This document shows, in pieces, positions 8,647 to 17,100 of a stretch of DNA of 64,000 bases. The notes under the pieces were generated by a model. It saw only the letters and a list, made by a program, of their open reading frames with translations, had not been told where the DNA came from and made no database searches. The DNA comes from Methylomonas montana (GTDB taxonomy: Bacteria; Pseudomonadota; Gammaproteobacteria; Methylococcales; Methylomonadaceae). The number at the start of each line of letters is the position of its first letter. Position 1 is the first letter of the stretch. The position numbers and the translations under genes are program-made. Location: contig NZ_CP129884.1 in the NCBI RefSeq assembly GCF_030490285.1, positions 4,092,001 to 4,156,000 on the forward strand, written 5' to 3'.

Positions 8647-9486
8647 CTAAAAGGCTCGAATCGCACGCACACCCCACGTTTCGCCTTTAAAGCGTTTGCT
8701 GGCGAGACCGTCGCTGAACGACTGGAGCCACGCAAGAGTGTTGCCTATCTCTGTAGAACTCCAGTAGTTGAGATTGCTAAATCCGGCGAGATTGTTAGGA
8801 TCGTCCGGACCGTCGTTGTGATCGTTATGTTCTGAATCGGCCAAATTGAACCACATTAGATTCAACTCTACTTTCGAAGGCAAGTACCAATCGCCCAGAC
8901 AAGTTTCAGTTGCCGAACCGGTACAAGGACTTTCTCCGTCCTCCATCACCCGATAATCGGCGGCAAGCTTGGCGGCAAAAGCCAGCTCCCTGTTATCGGC
9001 AATTTGATTGGCGATGGCGATTGCGGTATTCATCCGCCCCGTACCAATTCCATCGCCCGTCGCACCGGTGGCTGTTATGCTTGATCCGCTATTCCATTTA
9101 TTTAATACCTTCCCTTGATCGGCCAAAGCGGCGATCAGACCGTGCTGCCCGGTATCGTCGACATGGAAGATGATGCCGCCCTGGTAACGTTCGCCCACCA
9201 CATGTAAGGGCGGAAGTAATTGGTTGATAGCAGTAATCTGGTGGCGCAGGTCGTTATCGCCGGATTCGCGGATAGCGGTTTCCGCAATCAGTCGCTGTTG
9301 AAGGGTATTTAGCGAATGTTTGATTCCGGTAATCTGGTGGCGTAATTCATCATTGCCAGATTTGCGGATTGCACTCCCAGTTTGGGTTTCTAAGTCTTGC
9401 GCCATGACGTTAGGAGACAACGCGACGCCTATGCCGAATAGCAAAGACCCAGCAAGTTTCAGATGACATTGTGTGATTTTTTTCAT
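8647..9486 (-). CDS. Secreted DUF1566-domain protein
   Basis: This 279-residue exported protein has a signal peptide at residues 1-29 (SPNVMA/QD). A short helical segment at ~38-92 contains two similar copies of a (S)G(N/D)xxLRHQIT unit, which is probably a coiled-coil stalk. Residues ~98-279 form a DUF1566 domain: GGIIFHVDDTGQHGL, WYLPSKVELNLMW, YWSSTE and the typical C-terminal WGVRAIRAF. DUF1566 domains have a lectin-like or sulfatase-modifying-type fold and occur on surface proteins; their ligands are mostly unknown. The ATG is preceded by AGGAAGATTTA, nearly the same start context as the PEP-CTERM gene. It is the only gene behind promoter site C. Confidence 0.8.
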   Translation of the reverse strand: MKKITQCHLKLAGSLLFGIGVALSPNVMAQDLETQTGSAIRKSGNDELRHQITGIKHSLNTLQQRLIAETAIRESGDNDLRHQITAINQLLPPLHVVGERYQGGIIFHVDDTGQHGLIAALADQGKVLNKWNSGSSITATGATGDGIGTGRMNTAIAIANQIADNRELAFAAKLAADYRVMEDGESPCTGSATETCLGDWYLPSKVELNLMWFNLADSEHNDHNDGPDDPNNLAGFSNLNYWSSTEIGNTLAWLQSFSDGLASKRFKGETWGVRAIRAF

Positions 9487-9605
9487 TAAATCTTCCTACC
9501 TTATAATTCAAGATGACTGCATGCGTGTGCTACGAAATAGGCCCTTTTGAGCTCATTGCGCATCCATTTGATGTCTGTTGTGAGCGACCTTGATAGACAC
9601 ACCGC

Positions 9606-9654
9606 AGCTTACCTATCAAATCTGTAGTTTTCGCCCTCCTTAAAGAGGGCATTT
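9606..9654 (-). promoter_or_regulatory. Palindromic promoter element, site C
   Basis: The core at 9629-9654 reads TTTCGCCCTCC-TTAA-AGAGGGCATTT on the + strand, with one mismatch in the palindrome. On the - strand a GGTAAGCT box follows after 15 bases, putting the centre at about -40.5. The predicted leader to the DUF1566 gene is about 115 bases. Confidence 0.7.
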
Positions 9655-9762
9655 CGAGAGATTTCAGTCTCTCCGGAGAAGAATCGGGCAAAGCCGGCAT
9701 TAGGGGATTCGCAGGGTTCGCCGCTCGAACGACGCGCCATATCCGATTTCAATCCTTCTCGA

Positions 9763-10971
9763 TTATTCGTCCTGGTCATCGTCTTCCTTTTTCCCGTGGA
9801 AGGCCGCAATCGCGATGCCCGTGCGCCCGTCCGTCAACGCATATTGGAAAACCGCCTCGAACCGATCATTTAGCGCAAACCGTCCCAGATCGACAGCGCT
9901 GACGGTCGAGCCGAACAAGGCATCCCCAGGCCGGATCACCGGAATCAACGCATTGCCGCCCGACACTTCCAGGAAGATGCCCGTCGGCTCGTTCGGGTCT
10001 AAGTTCGGAAAGGCGTAGAAAGCGACCGCGCCGTGGTTGTTGATGGAGGGATGCTCGGCGTTGGCAAAGGCCGGGCCGTCGGGATCAGTCCTGGGTATGA
10101 TGGCGCCCGCCTTACCCGAAATGATCTCTAGCCCATCGTTCAAGCCGTCGAGGATGAGGAAGGCCACGTCGGCGATGGTGCCGCCGTTGTTGATGACCGG
10201 ATCGCCAAAACCGCTAAACTCCGGGTGCGCATTGGTATCCACAATGGTTTTTAGTCCCTTACGAAGCGTGAATATCCCAAGGCTCCCGTCCGAGCGCGCC
10301 CCACTGAAAACGATCTTTCCCGCGTCATTGATCGCTACATTCAGGAACGAAACGAAATCCGAACCGGAAGTGCTCAAAACCGTGTTCAGATCACCGCCTT
10401 GTCCCGTAAAGATACTGACACCGGCAGGAAGGCCGGCCACGGAGAGAACAGCCGAAAAGGCCACCGTCCCCGAAGCGTTGATGGAAGGAGACCCCATGCC
10501 TCTTCCAAACAAGCCATTGATCTTCGAATCGGCGATCAGTGTTCTGGAACGGCCGTCATCGGTAAAAATGGCGGTCGAGCCGGAATTTGTCTTGGCCGAG
10601 AAGGCCACCACCCCGCGCCGATTGATGACCGGCGCATTGTCGAATCCGACCAGTCCGTCCCGTCCGGAGGCGATGGTAGTTACCTTGCCGTCGCGCGATC
10701 GAAAAACGCCTTGCCCGGTATCGCTCCGCGTGGCGACGAATACCACGGCGCTTTTGTTATTGATGGCCGGGAAGGGTTCGAAATTCGTATAACCCTGAGT
10801 CGAGTCGGCCACGTTGATGAATTCGAACTCATGCTTTCCGGCGGGTTCGGCAGACGCCAAACTCGCGTCTGCCGCGAACAAAAACGCCGCGATGCAGGCG
10901 ATTGAGACGAGGCGAAGCCTGTGAAAATGGCTGGCGGCAATCGCCGCCATGGCCAAGCATTTAGTAGTCAT
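9763..10971 (-). CDS. Secreted repeat protein (DUF7453-like, propeller-type)
   Basis: This 402-residue protein has a long N-terminal signal segment (basic HRLR, hydrophobic to ~40, then ASLASA/EP). The rest is built of about seven repeats of roughly 45 residues, each with INxxGxVAFxA followed by GIFTxxxG. Examples are INRRGVVAFSAKT, INASGTVAFSAVL and INNHGAVAFYAFP. This pattern is found in secreted beta-propeller-like proteins of unknown function (DUF7453 type; the assignment is from memory of the pattern). The C-terminus is acidic (KKEDDDQDE) and carries no PEP-CTERM tail. AGAGGAA precedes the ATG. The gene lies 87 bases after the DUF3455 gene and is probably in the same transcript. Confidence 0.75.
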   Translation of the reverse strand: MTTKCLAMAAIAASHFHRLRLVSIACIAAFLFAADASLASAEPAGKHEFEFINVADSTQGYTNFEPFPAINNKSAVVFVATRSDTGQGVFRSRDGKVTTIASGRDGLVGFDNAPVINRRGVVAFSAKTNSGSTAIFTDDGRSRTLIADSKINGLFGRGMGSPSINASGTVAFSAVLSVAGLPAGVSIFTGQGGDLNTVLSTSGSDFVSFLNVAINDAGKIVFSGARSDGSLGIFTLRKGLKTIVDTNAHPEFSGFGDPVINNGGTIADVAFLILDGLNDGLEIISGKAGAIIPRTDPDGPAFANAEHPSINNHGAVAFYAFPNLDPNEPTGIFLEVSGGNALIPVIRPGDALFGSTVSAVDLGRFALNDRFEAVFQYALTDGRTGIAIAAFHGKKEDDDQDE

Positions 10972-11058
10972 TTCAGTTCCTCTCTAATATCGGCTGTATT
11001 ATTAATGTTAGGGGGGACCGGACGTTTGTGCCGCCCAGTTCCCCCTGGCATGGTTTTC

Positions 11059-11718
11059 TCAATAGTCGCCATACCCATCATATTTGTGAGCCTTCTTGTA
11101 GAAGAAGTAGTCGGCCGAGTAAGGTACGAATTCCTTCCTGCCGACGTCCGCTTCCGATTCACAGCCTGTCTCGGGCGCGACACCGCCGGACGTGTTCACA
11201 CGTTGAATAAAAGTGGTGTCGGTCAACTTGTCGCCGCCGGTTGGTCCAACCTGGGAGCCCTTCCGCTCAAGCAGCAACCAGGGAACTGCATTCGGTTCGA
11301 CGAACTCAGGATCGGAGGAGGGTTGGACCAAGCCTGCCCAAACGGTGCTGGTGTCCCGGTATTGCCAAGCGGCGCGGATCGTTCCGGCATCATCGGGATC
11401 GGGATTGGGGCTGAAGAAGTGCGTAATAATCTGCTTGCCGTCCTCGTCGAACAGCGTGGCCTGCGGCGTGAACAGCACGAATTTGAAGCCCGTACCGTCA
11501 GGCAGACAGATATAGTTCTGGGTGCCGGTGGCATGGCCTTTCAGGAAGGCCTTGTTTCCCGACTCTACCCGAAGATCGGTCGGCACGGGCGGCGGTGTGA
11601 CCTGCTCCCGGTGACCGGCCTGAGCCAGCGAAGCCGCGAACGACAGGGCTAGCGCGGCGCAGGCGATGGGCAGCAGGTGGCGTGTGGTCTGATTTTTAGG
11701 TATCTTGCGGTTTCTCAT
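11059..11718 (-). CDS. Secreted DUF3455 protein
   Basis: This 219-residue exported protein has a basic N-terminus, a hydrophobic core and an SLAQA/GH cleavage site at ~33. The body has the DUF3455 features: a GTQNYICLPDG segment, LFDEDGKQIITHFFSPNP, AVPWLLLERKGSQ.G, the FIQRVNTSGGVAPETGC run and the final PYSADYFFYK. The family is secreted, common in bacteria and fungi, and has no established activity. The frame is open 37 codons upstream, but AGGAGA sits before this ATG (MRNRKIPK). It heads the operon with the repeat protein and lies downstream of promoter site D. Confidence 0.82.
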   Translation of the reverse strand: MRNRKIPKNQTTRHLLPIACAALALSFAASLAQAGHREQVTPPPVPTDLRVESGNKAFLKGHATGTQNYICLPDGTGFKFVLFTPQATLFDEDGKQIITHFFSPNPDPDDAGTIRAAWQYRDTSTVWAGLVQPSSDPEFVEPNAVPWLLLERKGSQVGPTGGDKLTDTTFIQRVNTSGGVAPETGCESEADVGRKEFVPYSADYFFYKKAHKYDGYGDY

Positions 11719-11956
11719 AACATTCTCCTTTTCGCGCTTTCTACGCGGGGTACGGGCGTAGGGTGACAAGGGTCTGCAACGATCGACCTCAACGGCTTCC
11801 GCTGCGAATCGATCGCCAAGTACTTGCACACAACGCCCGTTTCAGTGCACAAGGCTCAACGTTGAATTAAGCCGATCTACAGGGCGGCTTTTGCTTGCAT
11901 GCTTAATATCCCCCAACCTCGGTATATCAAGTAAAGCCTGCGTTTCCTGTGTTGCT

Positions 11957-12006
11957 GAAGATACTCGGAAAACTTCCCGTTTTCGCCCTCCTGCAAGAGG
12001 GCATTT
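11957..12006 (-). promoter_or_regulatory. Palindromic promoter element, site D
   Basis: The core at 11981-12006 reads TTTCGCCCTCC-TGCA-AGAGGGCATTT on the + strand. The -10-like box 16 bases on is GTATCTTC, the most divergent of the five. The palindrome centre would be at about -41.5 and the leader to the DUF3455 gene about 230 bases. The 565-base gap around it also holds the inverted-repeat element at 12088-12204 and no gene. Confidence 0.6.
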
Positions 12007-12087
12007 GAACGCGGCGTGAGCACATCGGCATGGAGGCTGTTGATGCCCCTATTCTGGAGAGCAAGGAGTAGCGAATGCTAAAGAGAG

Positions 12088-12204
12088 TGTCGTAAAAGTC
12101 GAAACAGTCCCTTCTCCCTCCGTAGCCACTGGGCATAAAGGAGAAGGTTAGGATGAGGGGATATAAATCATATGCTCCCGCGAGGAAAGGGGGCTTTTAC
12201 GACA
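12088..12204. mobile_element. MITE-like element with terminal inverted repeats
   Basis: TGTCGTAAAAG at the left end is matched by the exact inverse CTTTTACGACA at the right end, 117 bp overall. Inside is a second imperfect inversion (CCCTTCTCCCTC against GGAGAAGG followed by TTAGGATGAGGGG). No reading frame and no obvious target-site duplication were found. The size and structure fit a miniature non-autonomous element or a composite REP-type palindrome. Confidence 0.5.
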
Positions 12205-12283
12205 GCCGCCTAAAGGCGGAGACTGATTTGTCCCTGCCTGCTGCGTAGCGCAGGAGAATGAAGGGATCGCAATCCCAATGAGT

Positions 12284-12649
12284 TTAAGCAATCCGGTTGG
12301 GAAACGAGATTTCCAGCACGAGGCAACCGACATCGGTTTTAAACGGCCCGTGCAATTCGCCGGGAGGCCGGCTGGCATAATGCCCGGCCTCCAGCCACAT
12401 TTCGAAGGCGGCATCGTAAAGCCGGCCGCTGACTATGAAGACTTCTTCCGGGTAGCCGTGGCTTTTGCCGCCAAACGGCGAGGTGTCCGCACCGGGCTGA
12501 AACCGGGTCAAACGCGTGTATTCGCCGGTTTCGGCATCATGACTTAAGGTCAACTCTTCCGCCATGCCTTCCAGTCCGGCGATGGCTTGCCAGGCACCGT
12601 TGTGCGCTTGGTCTAACGGGTTCCAATAAGTTCTGGTGGTTTTAGGCAT
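12284..12649 (-). CDS. Cupin-domain protein
   Basis: This 121-residue single-domain cupin of the ChrR-like type has the sequence pattern RFQPGADTS...SHGYPEEVFIVSGRLYD for the first cupin motif (metal ligands from the H and E residues) and YASRPPGELHGPF for the second. Such proteins bind Fe, Zn or Mn and act as small dioxygenases, isomerases or sensors; the substrate cannot be told from sequence. The start is the ATG (MPKTTRTYW). A GTG one codon upstream is also possible. It is followed 435 bases upstream-wise by the SRPBCC gene, both on the - strand. Confidence 0.8.
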   Translation of the reverse strand: MPKTTRTYWNPLDQAHNGAWQAIAGLEGMAEELTLSHDAETGEYTRLTRFQPGADTSPFGGKSHGYPEEVFIVSGRLYDAAFEMWLEAGHYASRPPGELHGPFKTDVGCLVLEISFPNRIA

Positions 12650-12718
12650 CACATTTACCCCAATTTGTGAAACCTTGACCTATTGACAGCATTATCAATG
12701 CTTGGGCTCAGCGGGACA

Positions 12719-13153
12719 TTAACGGGCATCCGTTTCAAGATAGTTTTTCAGGCCTCCCAACAGGAAATCCCAGACTGGGGCCATCATCGCCTGACGGTCG
12801 GCACTGAGCAAATTCGAATGGGTCAGCGTCAGGACCGTGTCGCCACCATCGCTGCTCAATTGGTAATCGATGACCATGCGATTTTCCGGGGTATCCGCTG
12901 TTCCGTGATTGTCGCTCCAGTAATGGTATCTAAAGTGTTGAGGCCGATCGAGAATTTCGATAATGCCGTAGTCGGTAAATGGCGTACCATCCACCTCGCC
13001 TTTGAAGAGGATGGGACCGGATACTTCCTGGCTGGACGTGACGGATTTGATCGGATAGTACTGGACGATTTGCTCGGGATCGGACAAAGCATCGAATACT
13101 CTGCTGGCCGGCGCGGCGATACGAATTTGTTTTTCTATAGTCAGGATGCTCAT
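12719..13153 (-). CDS. SRPBCC (AHSA1-like) protein
   Basis: This 144-residue cytosolic protein has the START/SRPBCC helix-grip pattern: IEKQIRIAAPASRVFDALSDPEQIVQYYP at the N-terminus, GTPFTDYGIIEILDRP in the middle, and MMAPVWDFLLGGLKNYLE as the C-terminal helix. The family (activator of Hsp90 ATPase homologue 1-like) binds hydrophobic ligands and often has no known reaction. The ATG of MSILTIEKQ is preferred over the codon eight residues upstream because family members begin close to this point. No strong ribosome-binding site is visible. There is no clear functional link to the toxin genes nearby. Confidence 0.8.
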   Translation of the reverse strand: MSILTIEKQIRIAAPASRVFDALSDPEQIVQYYPIKSVTSSQEVSGPILFKGEVDGTPFTDYGIIEILDRPQHFRYHYWSDNHGTADTPENRMVIDYQLSSDGGDTVLTLTHSNLLSADRQAMMAPVWDFLLGGLKNYLETDAR

Positions 13154-13213
13154 GATTTTTTCTACATTCGGGCACAAACCAGTATAACGTTACGGAGAAG
13201 GTGTCGCCTTAAG

Positions 13214-13320
13214 TCCCCTCGCCCTCCGGGAGAGGGCTAGGGTGAGGGTGTAAATCACTGATTTAAATCCCCTCATCCCGACCGTCCCCTTTCTGCCCTT
13301 GCGGGTACGGTGGGAGAAGG
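13214..13320. repeat. REP-like GC-rich palindromic repeats
   Basis: Two elements of the widespread CCCTCGCCC...GAGGGCTAGGGTGAGGG type stand here: one at 13214-13250 and an imperfect relative, CCCCTCATCCCGACC...GTGGGAGAAGG, at 13268-13320. They lie between the SRPBCC gene and the stop of the methyltransferase gene and are typical intergenic chromosomal repeats. Confidence 0.6.
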
Positions 13321-13333
13321 CACCGAGATTTCG

Positions 13334-14026
13334 TTAACCGTCAGCCATTCGGCTAACGACCAGCATTTCATTGCCGCCCCGCTGAAGCTGATACTCAACG
13401 CGGCGGATTTCAACGGAATAACCCTGTTGAGCGAGACGCTGCCATATTGTTGCAAGATAAGGCGATTTTTCAAGCATCAGCGTCAATAAGGGAAAGATTC
13501 TAACTTCATTGGCGATACGGAGCATTTCACAAATCGATGCCCAGTGAAACTCAAGCGAAAAGTGTTCCGAGTATAAAAATAGGAAATGAGAGCAAAGCGC
13601 CAGATCAAATTGCCGGTCAGCAAACGGTAGCGAAGGCAGCTCCCCGGCGATATAACAGCCGGAATCTCGGCGCATCGCAAAATCTTCCACGAAAGTATCA
13701 GTCACGCGTATCCGATTGGCGCGCAGTCCGTCCGCCGAACCGTGATACGACCAAACCCAATCATCCGGCGTCGCCTCGACCTGGGCCATGATCTTGCCCA
13801 GCACATTCTCGAACTGAGCTTTGATTTGCGGCGCCTGAAAAGCGTATATCGGATCGATGGAAGTCACCCGCCCGCCAAGCGCCGACAACTCCGCATTAAA
13901 GCTCGCCGGCCCATCGGCGACGCCGAGTATGTTCAAGCCCAGTTCGCACTGGGACAGCGCGAACATCTTTCGATATTCGTCCAGCGAGCGGCCGAACGGC
14001 ACGACGTTTTCCAGTTTCATGGTCAT
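13334..14026 (-). CDS. Class I SAM-dependent methyltransferase-like protein
   Basis: This protein of 230 residues has a nucleotide-binding-like first strand and loop (LGLNILGVADGPASF), then GGRVTSIDPIY, where the D ends strand 2 and contacts SAM ribose in this fold. SLPFADRQFDLALCSHFLFLYS follows as the strand-4 motif, and it ends with a mixed strand region. This is the layout of small class I methyltransferases; the substrate is unknown. The ATG (MTMKLENV) follows an AGGAGA about 14 bases upstream, and the open frame 43 codons further back is probably not translated. It lies downstream of the TcA-like gene (134 bases) on the same strand and might be the last gene of the toxin transcript. Confidence 0.7.
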   Translation of the reverse strand: MTMKLENVVPFGRSLDEYRKMFALSQCELGLNILGVADGPASFNAELSALGGRVTSIDPIYAFQAPQIKAQFENVLGKIMAQVEATPDDWVWSYHGSADGLRANRIRVTDTFVEDFAMRRDSGCYIAGELPSLPFADRQFDLALCSHFLFLYSEHFSLEFHWASICEMLRIANEVRIFPLLTLMLEKSPYLATIWQRLAQQGYSVEIRRVEYQLQRGGNEMLVVSRMADG

Positions 14027-14160
14027 GGTGTTTTCGGAAATCTCCTTTTGTTGTAATTGAAGTCGAGAGCCGGCGATTGAACCGGCCCTCGATTTAGCGT
14101 TACGGAATGATGCGGATGATGTCACCGTCCAAGTGTTTTCGGCAAACATCCCCAACGCTA

Positions 14161-17100
14161 TCAGAGCGGCCAGTCCGGATAACGGCCTCCGTAGCTGATC
14201 ACCAGTAAGATGTCCTGGATGGTTTGGTCGCCGATCAAGGTGCTTATCGACCTGCCGTCGGCCAGCGCGTTAGTTAATGCCAGCGACCATTCGCCGACCG
14301 GAGACTTGCCAAGCATTGCCAGCCATTCGGGAGCGTTGCCGCGCCGAGTGCTGGCGACGCCGTCGATTGCGCTGGCCGCGCCGCCAGAGAAAGTCGCGGC
14401 GCCCGATTCGGTAAAACGCAAATAAGCAACCGGTATGTTCAATGTAGCGCCATCGCGCAACACAAAATACAGGACAATCTGTTGCATCGTCAGGTCCAAC
14501 ACATTGGGCGGAAAATCTCCGCGTTCGGTCTTGAACTTCACCACCATGGGGTTGGGGGTTTGTTCCGGGTGATTTAGATCGTACCATTGGTCGGCAAAAC
14601 TGTCGCGCAGGCTGAAGGCGCGATCGGCGCCAACCTGCTGGTCCATGGTCGCAATCACCTGTTGGCGATAGTCTGCGTTGTGCAACGCGGTGTATTCCAC
14701 GGTGAAAAACACGTCGGCCAGCGCCGCGTAATCGAATGGATTGGCAGCCTTGGGCAATTGCAATTCCCAGCTGGTGTCAACGCCCATGCTCTCGAACGGC
14801 AACAACATCTCGTCTTCGCGCTCCAGCTCGAACAATCCGGTGGCGTTACTGGGCGAGGTGAAGGCGATTTGTTCGGGATCGCGCCGGACCACGATGGTTT
14901 GAAACAAATCGCCGCCGACCACAACTCGCGATACTCCGGAGCAGCTCAATGAGGCGCGCACGCCACGGGTTGGCGGCGTCAACGCGATCACCGATATCCG
15001 TACCCGTTTTATCAGGCGCAGGTAATGACCTGGGAAATCGCGGTCGAACAGGGCCATCGGCGTGCCGAACAGCAGACGGCCAGTGTCGCGGAAACGTTGG
15101 AACTCGATGGGGCTCAGTTGCGCCAAGGAAAAGGTTTGGCTCAATTGTAGCTTGCGGCGTCTACTGTCGAAGGCATATTGATCGAGTTGATAGATGTCTC
15201 GCAGCAATCGGACCGAACCGGTCATGCCGCGCCGGTCGGTTTGCGCGCCGTCACCGCCGCTTGCGGCGTTATCGGCCGGCGCCTGCCAATAGTCGGCCTG
15301 AATCACCGCTTGCGGCGTGTCCTGACGCTCGAACGCCAACTGGCTTTCGGCCAGCTGCGCCATCGCCGTGGCCTGTTGCAGGAAGTAACTGTAGATCCGC
15401 TCCAGTATGCCACTCATCCAGGCATACAACTCGGCATTGGTGAACTTGTTGGCCAAGAAATTCAGCGTGTCTTCGGCAAAACCGGCCTGCATGCCGGCAA
15501 TCAGACCCTCTTGTTGGGCAAGTCTGACCTGATCGAAAGCGATCGCGATTTGCTGGCTGCCGATCAACTCGTCGTGACGGGCCAGGTCGCGCTGAAAACC
15601 CCACTCTTGTTTGCGGCGTTCGTAGCTGGCATAGGTTTCCAAAATGGATGCGGTAGTCGAAGCCGCGGAAGCGAAGGATGATGCCATAGCTGCAGCGTTT
15701 CCGGCTGGGTCGCCGAACAAGCCGAAAGTGAATGCGGCTTTAACGCCTTGCAATACCGCATTGCCGCCGTAAATGACTGCTGCCGAGGTCTGCAACACAG
15801 CGGCAGTGGCCATGAAGCCCAACGATGTCTGTTCCAGACCGATCAGCCCCTCGTCCAACAGCCCGTCATAATGGTCGGCCTGAATCGTTGAGCGTTGTTT
15901 CTGCAAGTCGGCCAGCGTTACGCCATCTTGGGCCTGATCCATACGCAGATCCTGCAGTCTGACCTGTGCTCTCGATAATTGCATGTCCTGACGGGCCTTC
16001 AGCAGGTTGTACGATTCCGAGTCGAGCTTTTCCAACGCCGCCAAGAATGCCGCTTCGATCTGCTGAGCGATGCCAACCAATTGCTTGGCCCGCTCCACCA
16101 ACACCGCATAGCGATAAGCTGTCGGTTTGGGTAGATTGGCTCTGGGCAGTACCAATCTGCCATCGCTGGCGACCACCGGCAGGTTGCTTGCCGACACCGG
16201 GGCTGAGCCGGCGCTGCGATGTTCCAGGCCGGCAATATTGCGGCCGTTGCGGAGCTTGAACAGATTCAGTTCCGCGTGCAGTCGCAACGTTTGCGGCAAG
16301 GGATTGGCAGGAAACGGGTTGGCCGCTGCCCCAGTACCGCCGGTTGGCGTTTGCATTTCCGGTTGATCCAGCAATTCCAGCGCGTTGACATACAAGGCTC
16401 GGGCGCGCGGCAACGACTCGGCGGTGTTGCGGGTAAATTCCGCATCGGCGAAGTCCAGAAAACAGCGGACCAATGCCATTAATACATAACGGGTGTGGGC
16501 ATGGGCGCGTTTTGTCGCAATATCGTGCGGATTCAGGCCCTGGATCAGCCATTCGTCGGCGCGGCTGAAATCGGTCGGCAAATTGGCTTCCAAGGTCAGA
16601 CCGTGAAAAACTTTACGCTGGGCGGCCGGCAAGTTATAGGCATACAGCGTTTGCAACCAGTCCAGCGCTTCCAGGTACTGCCCGGATTTTTGTAACTGCA
16701 AGCCGATCGCCAACGGCACGAAATAAAATACCTCCCACAGATACTTCGAGGCCATATACGGATCGGCGGTGCTGCCGAACAAACCGGCAATCAAAGTGCC
16801 ACGCTCGCGCAACTGGGTTTCCGAGAGTTGGTCGGTGATTACGAAGCCGCTTTGTTTCAATGCATCCGGCAGATCGGGGTAGTTGTCGGTACCTTGCTGG
16901 TTTTTACCGCGTAATCCGTTCAAATAGGTTGTCGCCAACACTCTGGCCTGACTGGCCGTCAAGCGTAAATTGTCGCCCAGCGCGACGATCAAGGTATCGA
17001 ACTCGGCGGTACGTGCCAGGTTCTGATACGGCAGTTGGTTGTGCGGCGGACGCAGATTCGGCAACAGGTAATTTTCCGGATAGCCGAAAACGAACATTGC

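Noticed and set aside
13214-13250. Possible sixth copy of the GCCCTCC...GAGGGC promoter palindrome
   Set aside because: It lacks the TTTC and ATTT flanks and the TAAGCT box, has different spacing, and fits a common REP-type repeat between gene ends.
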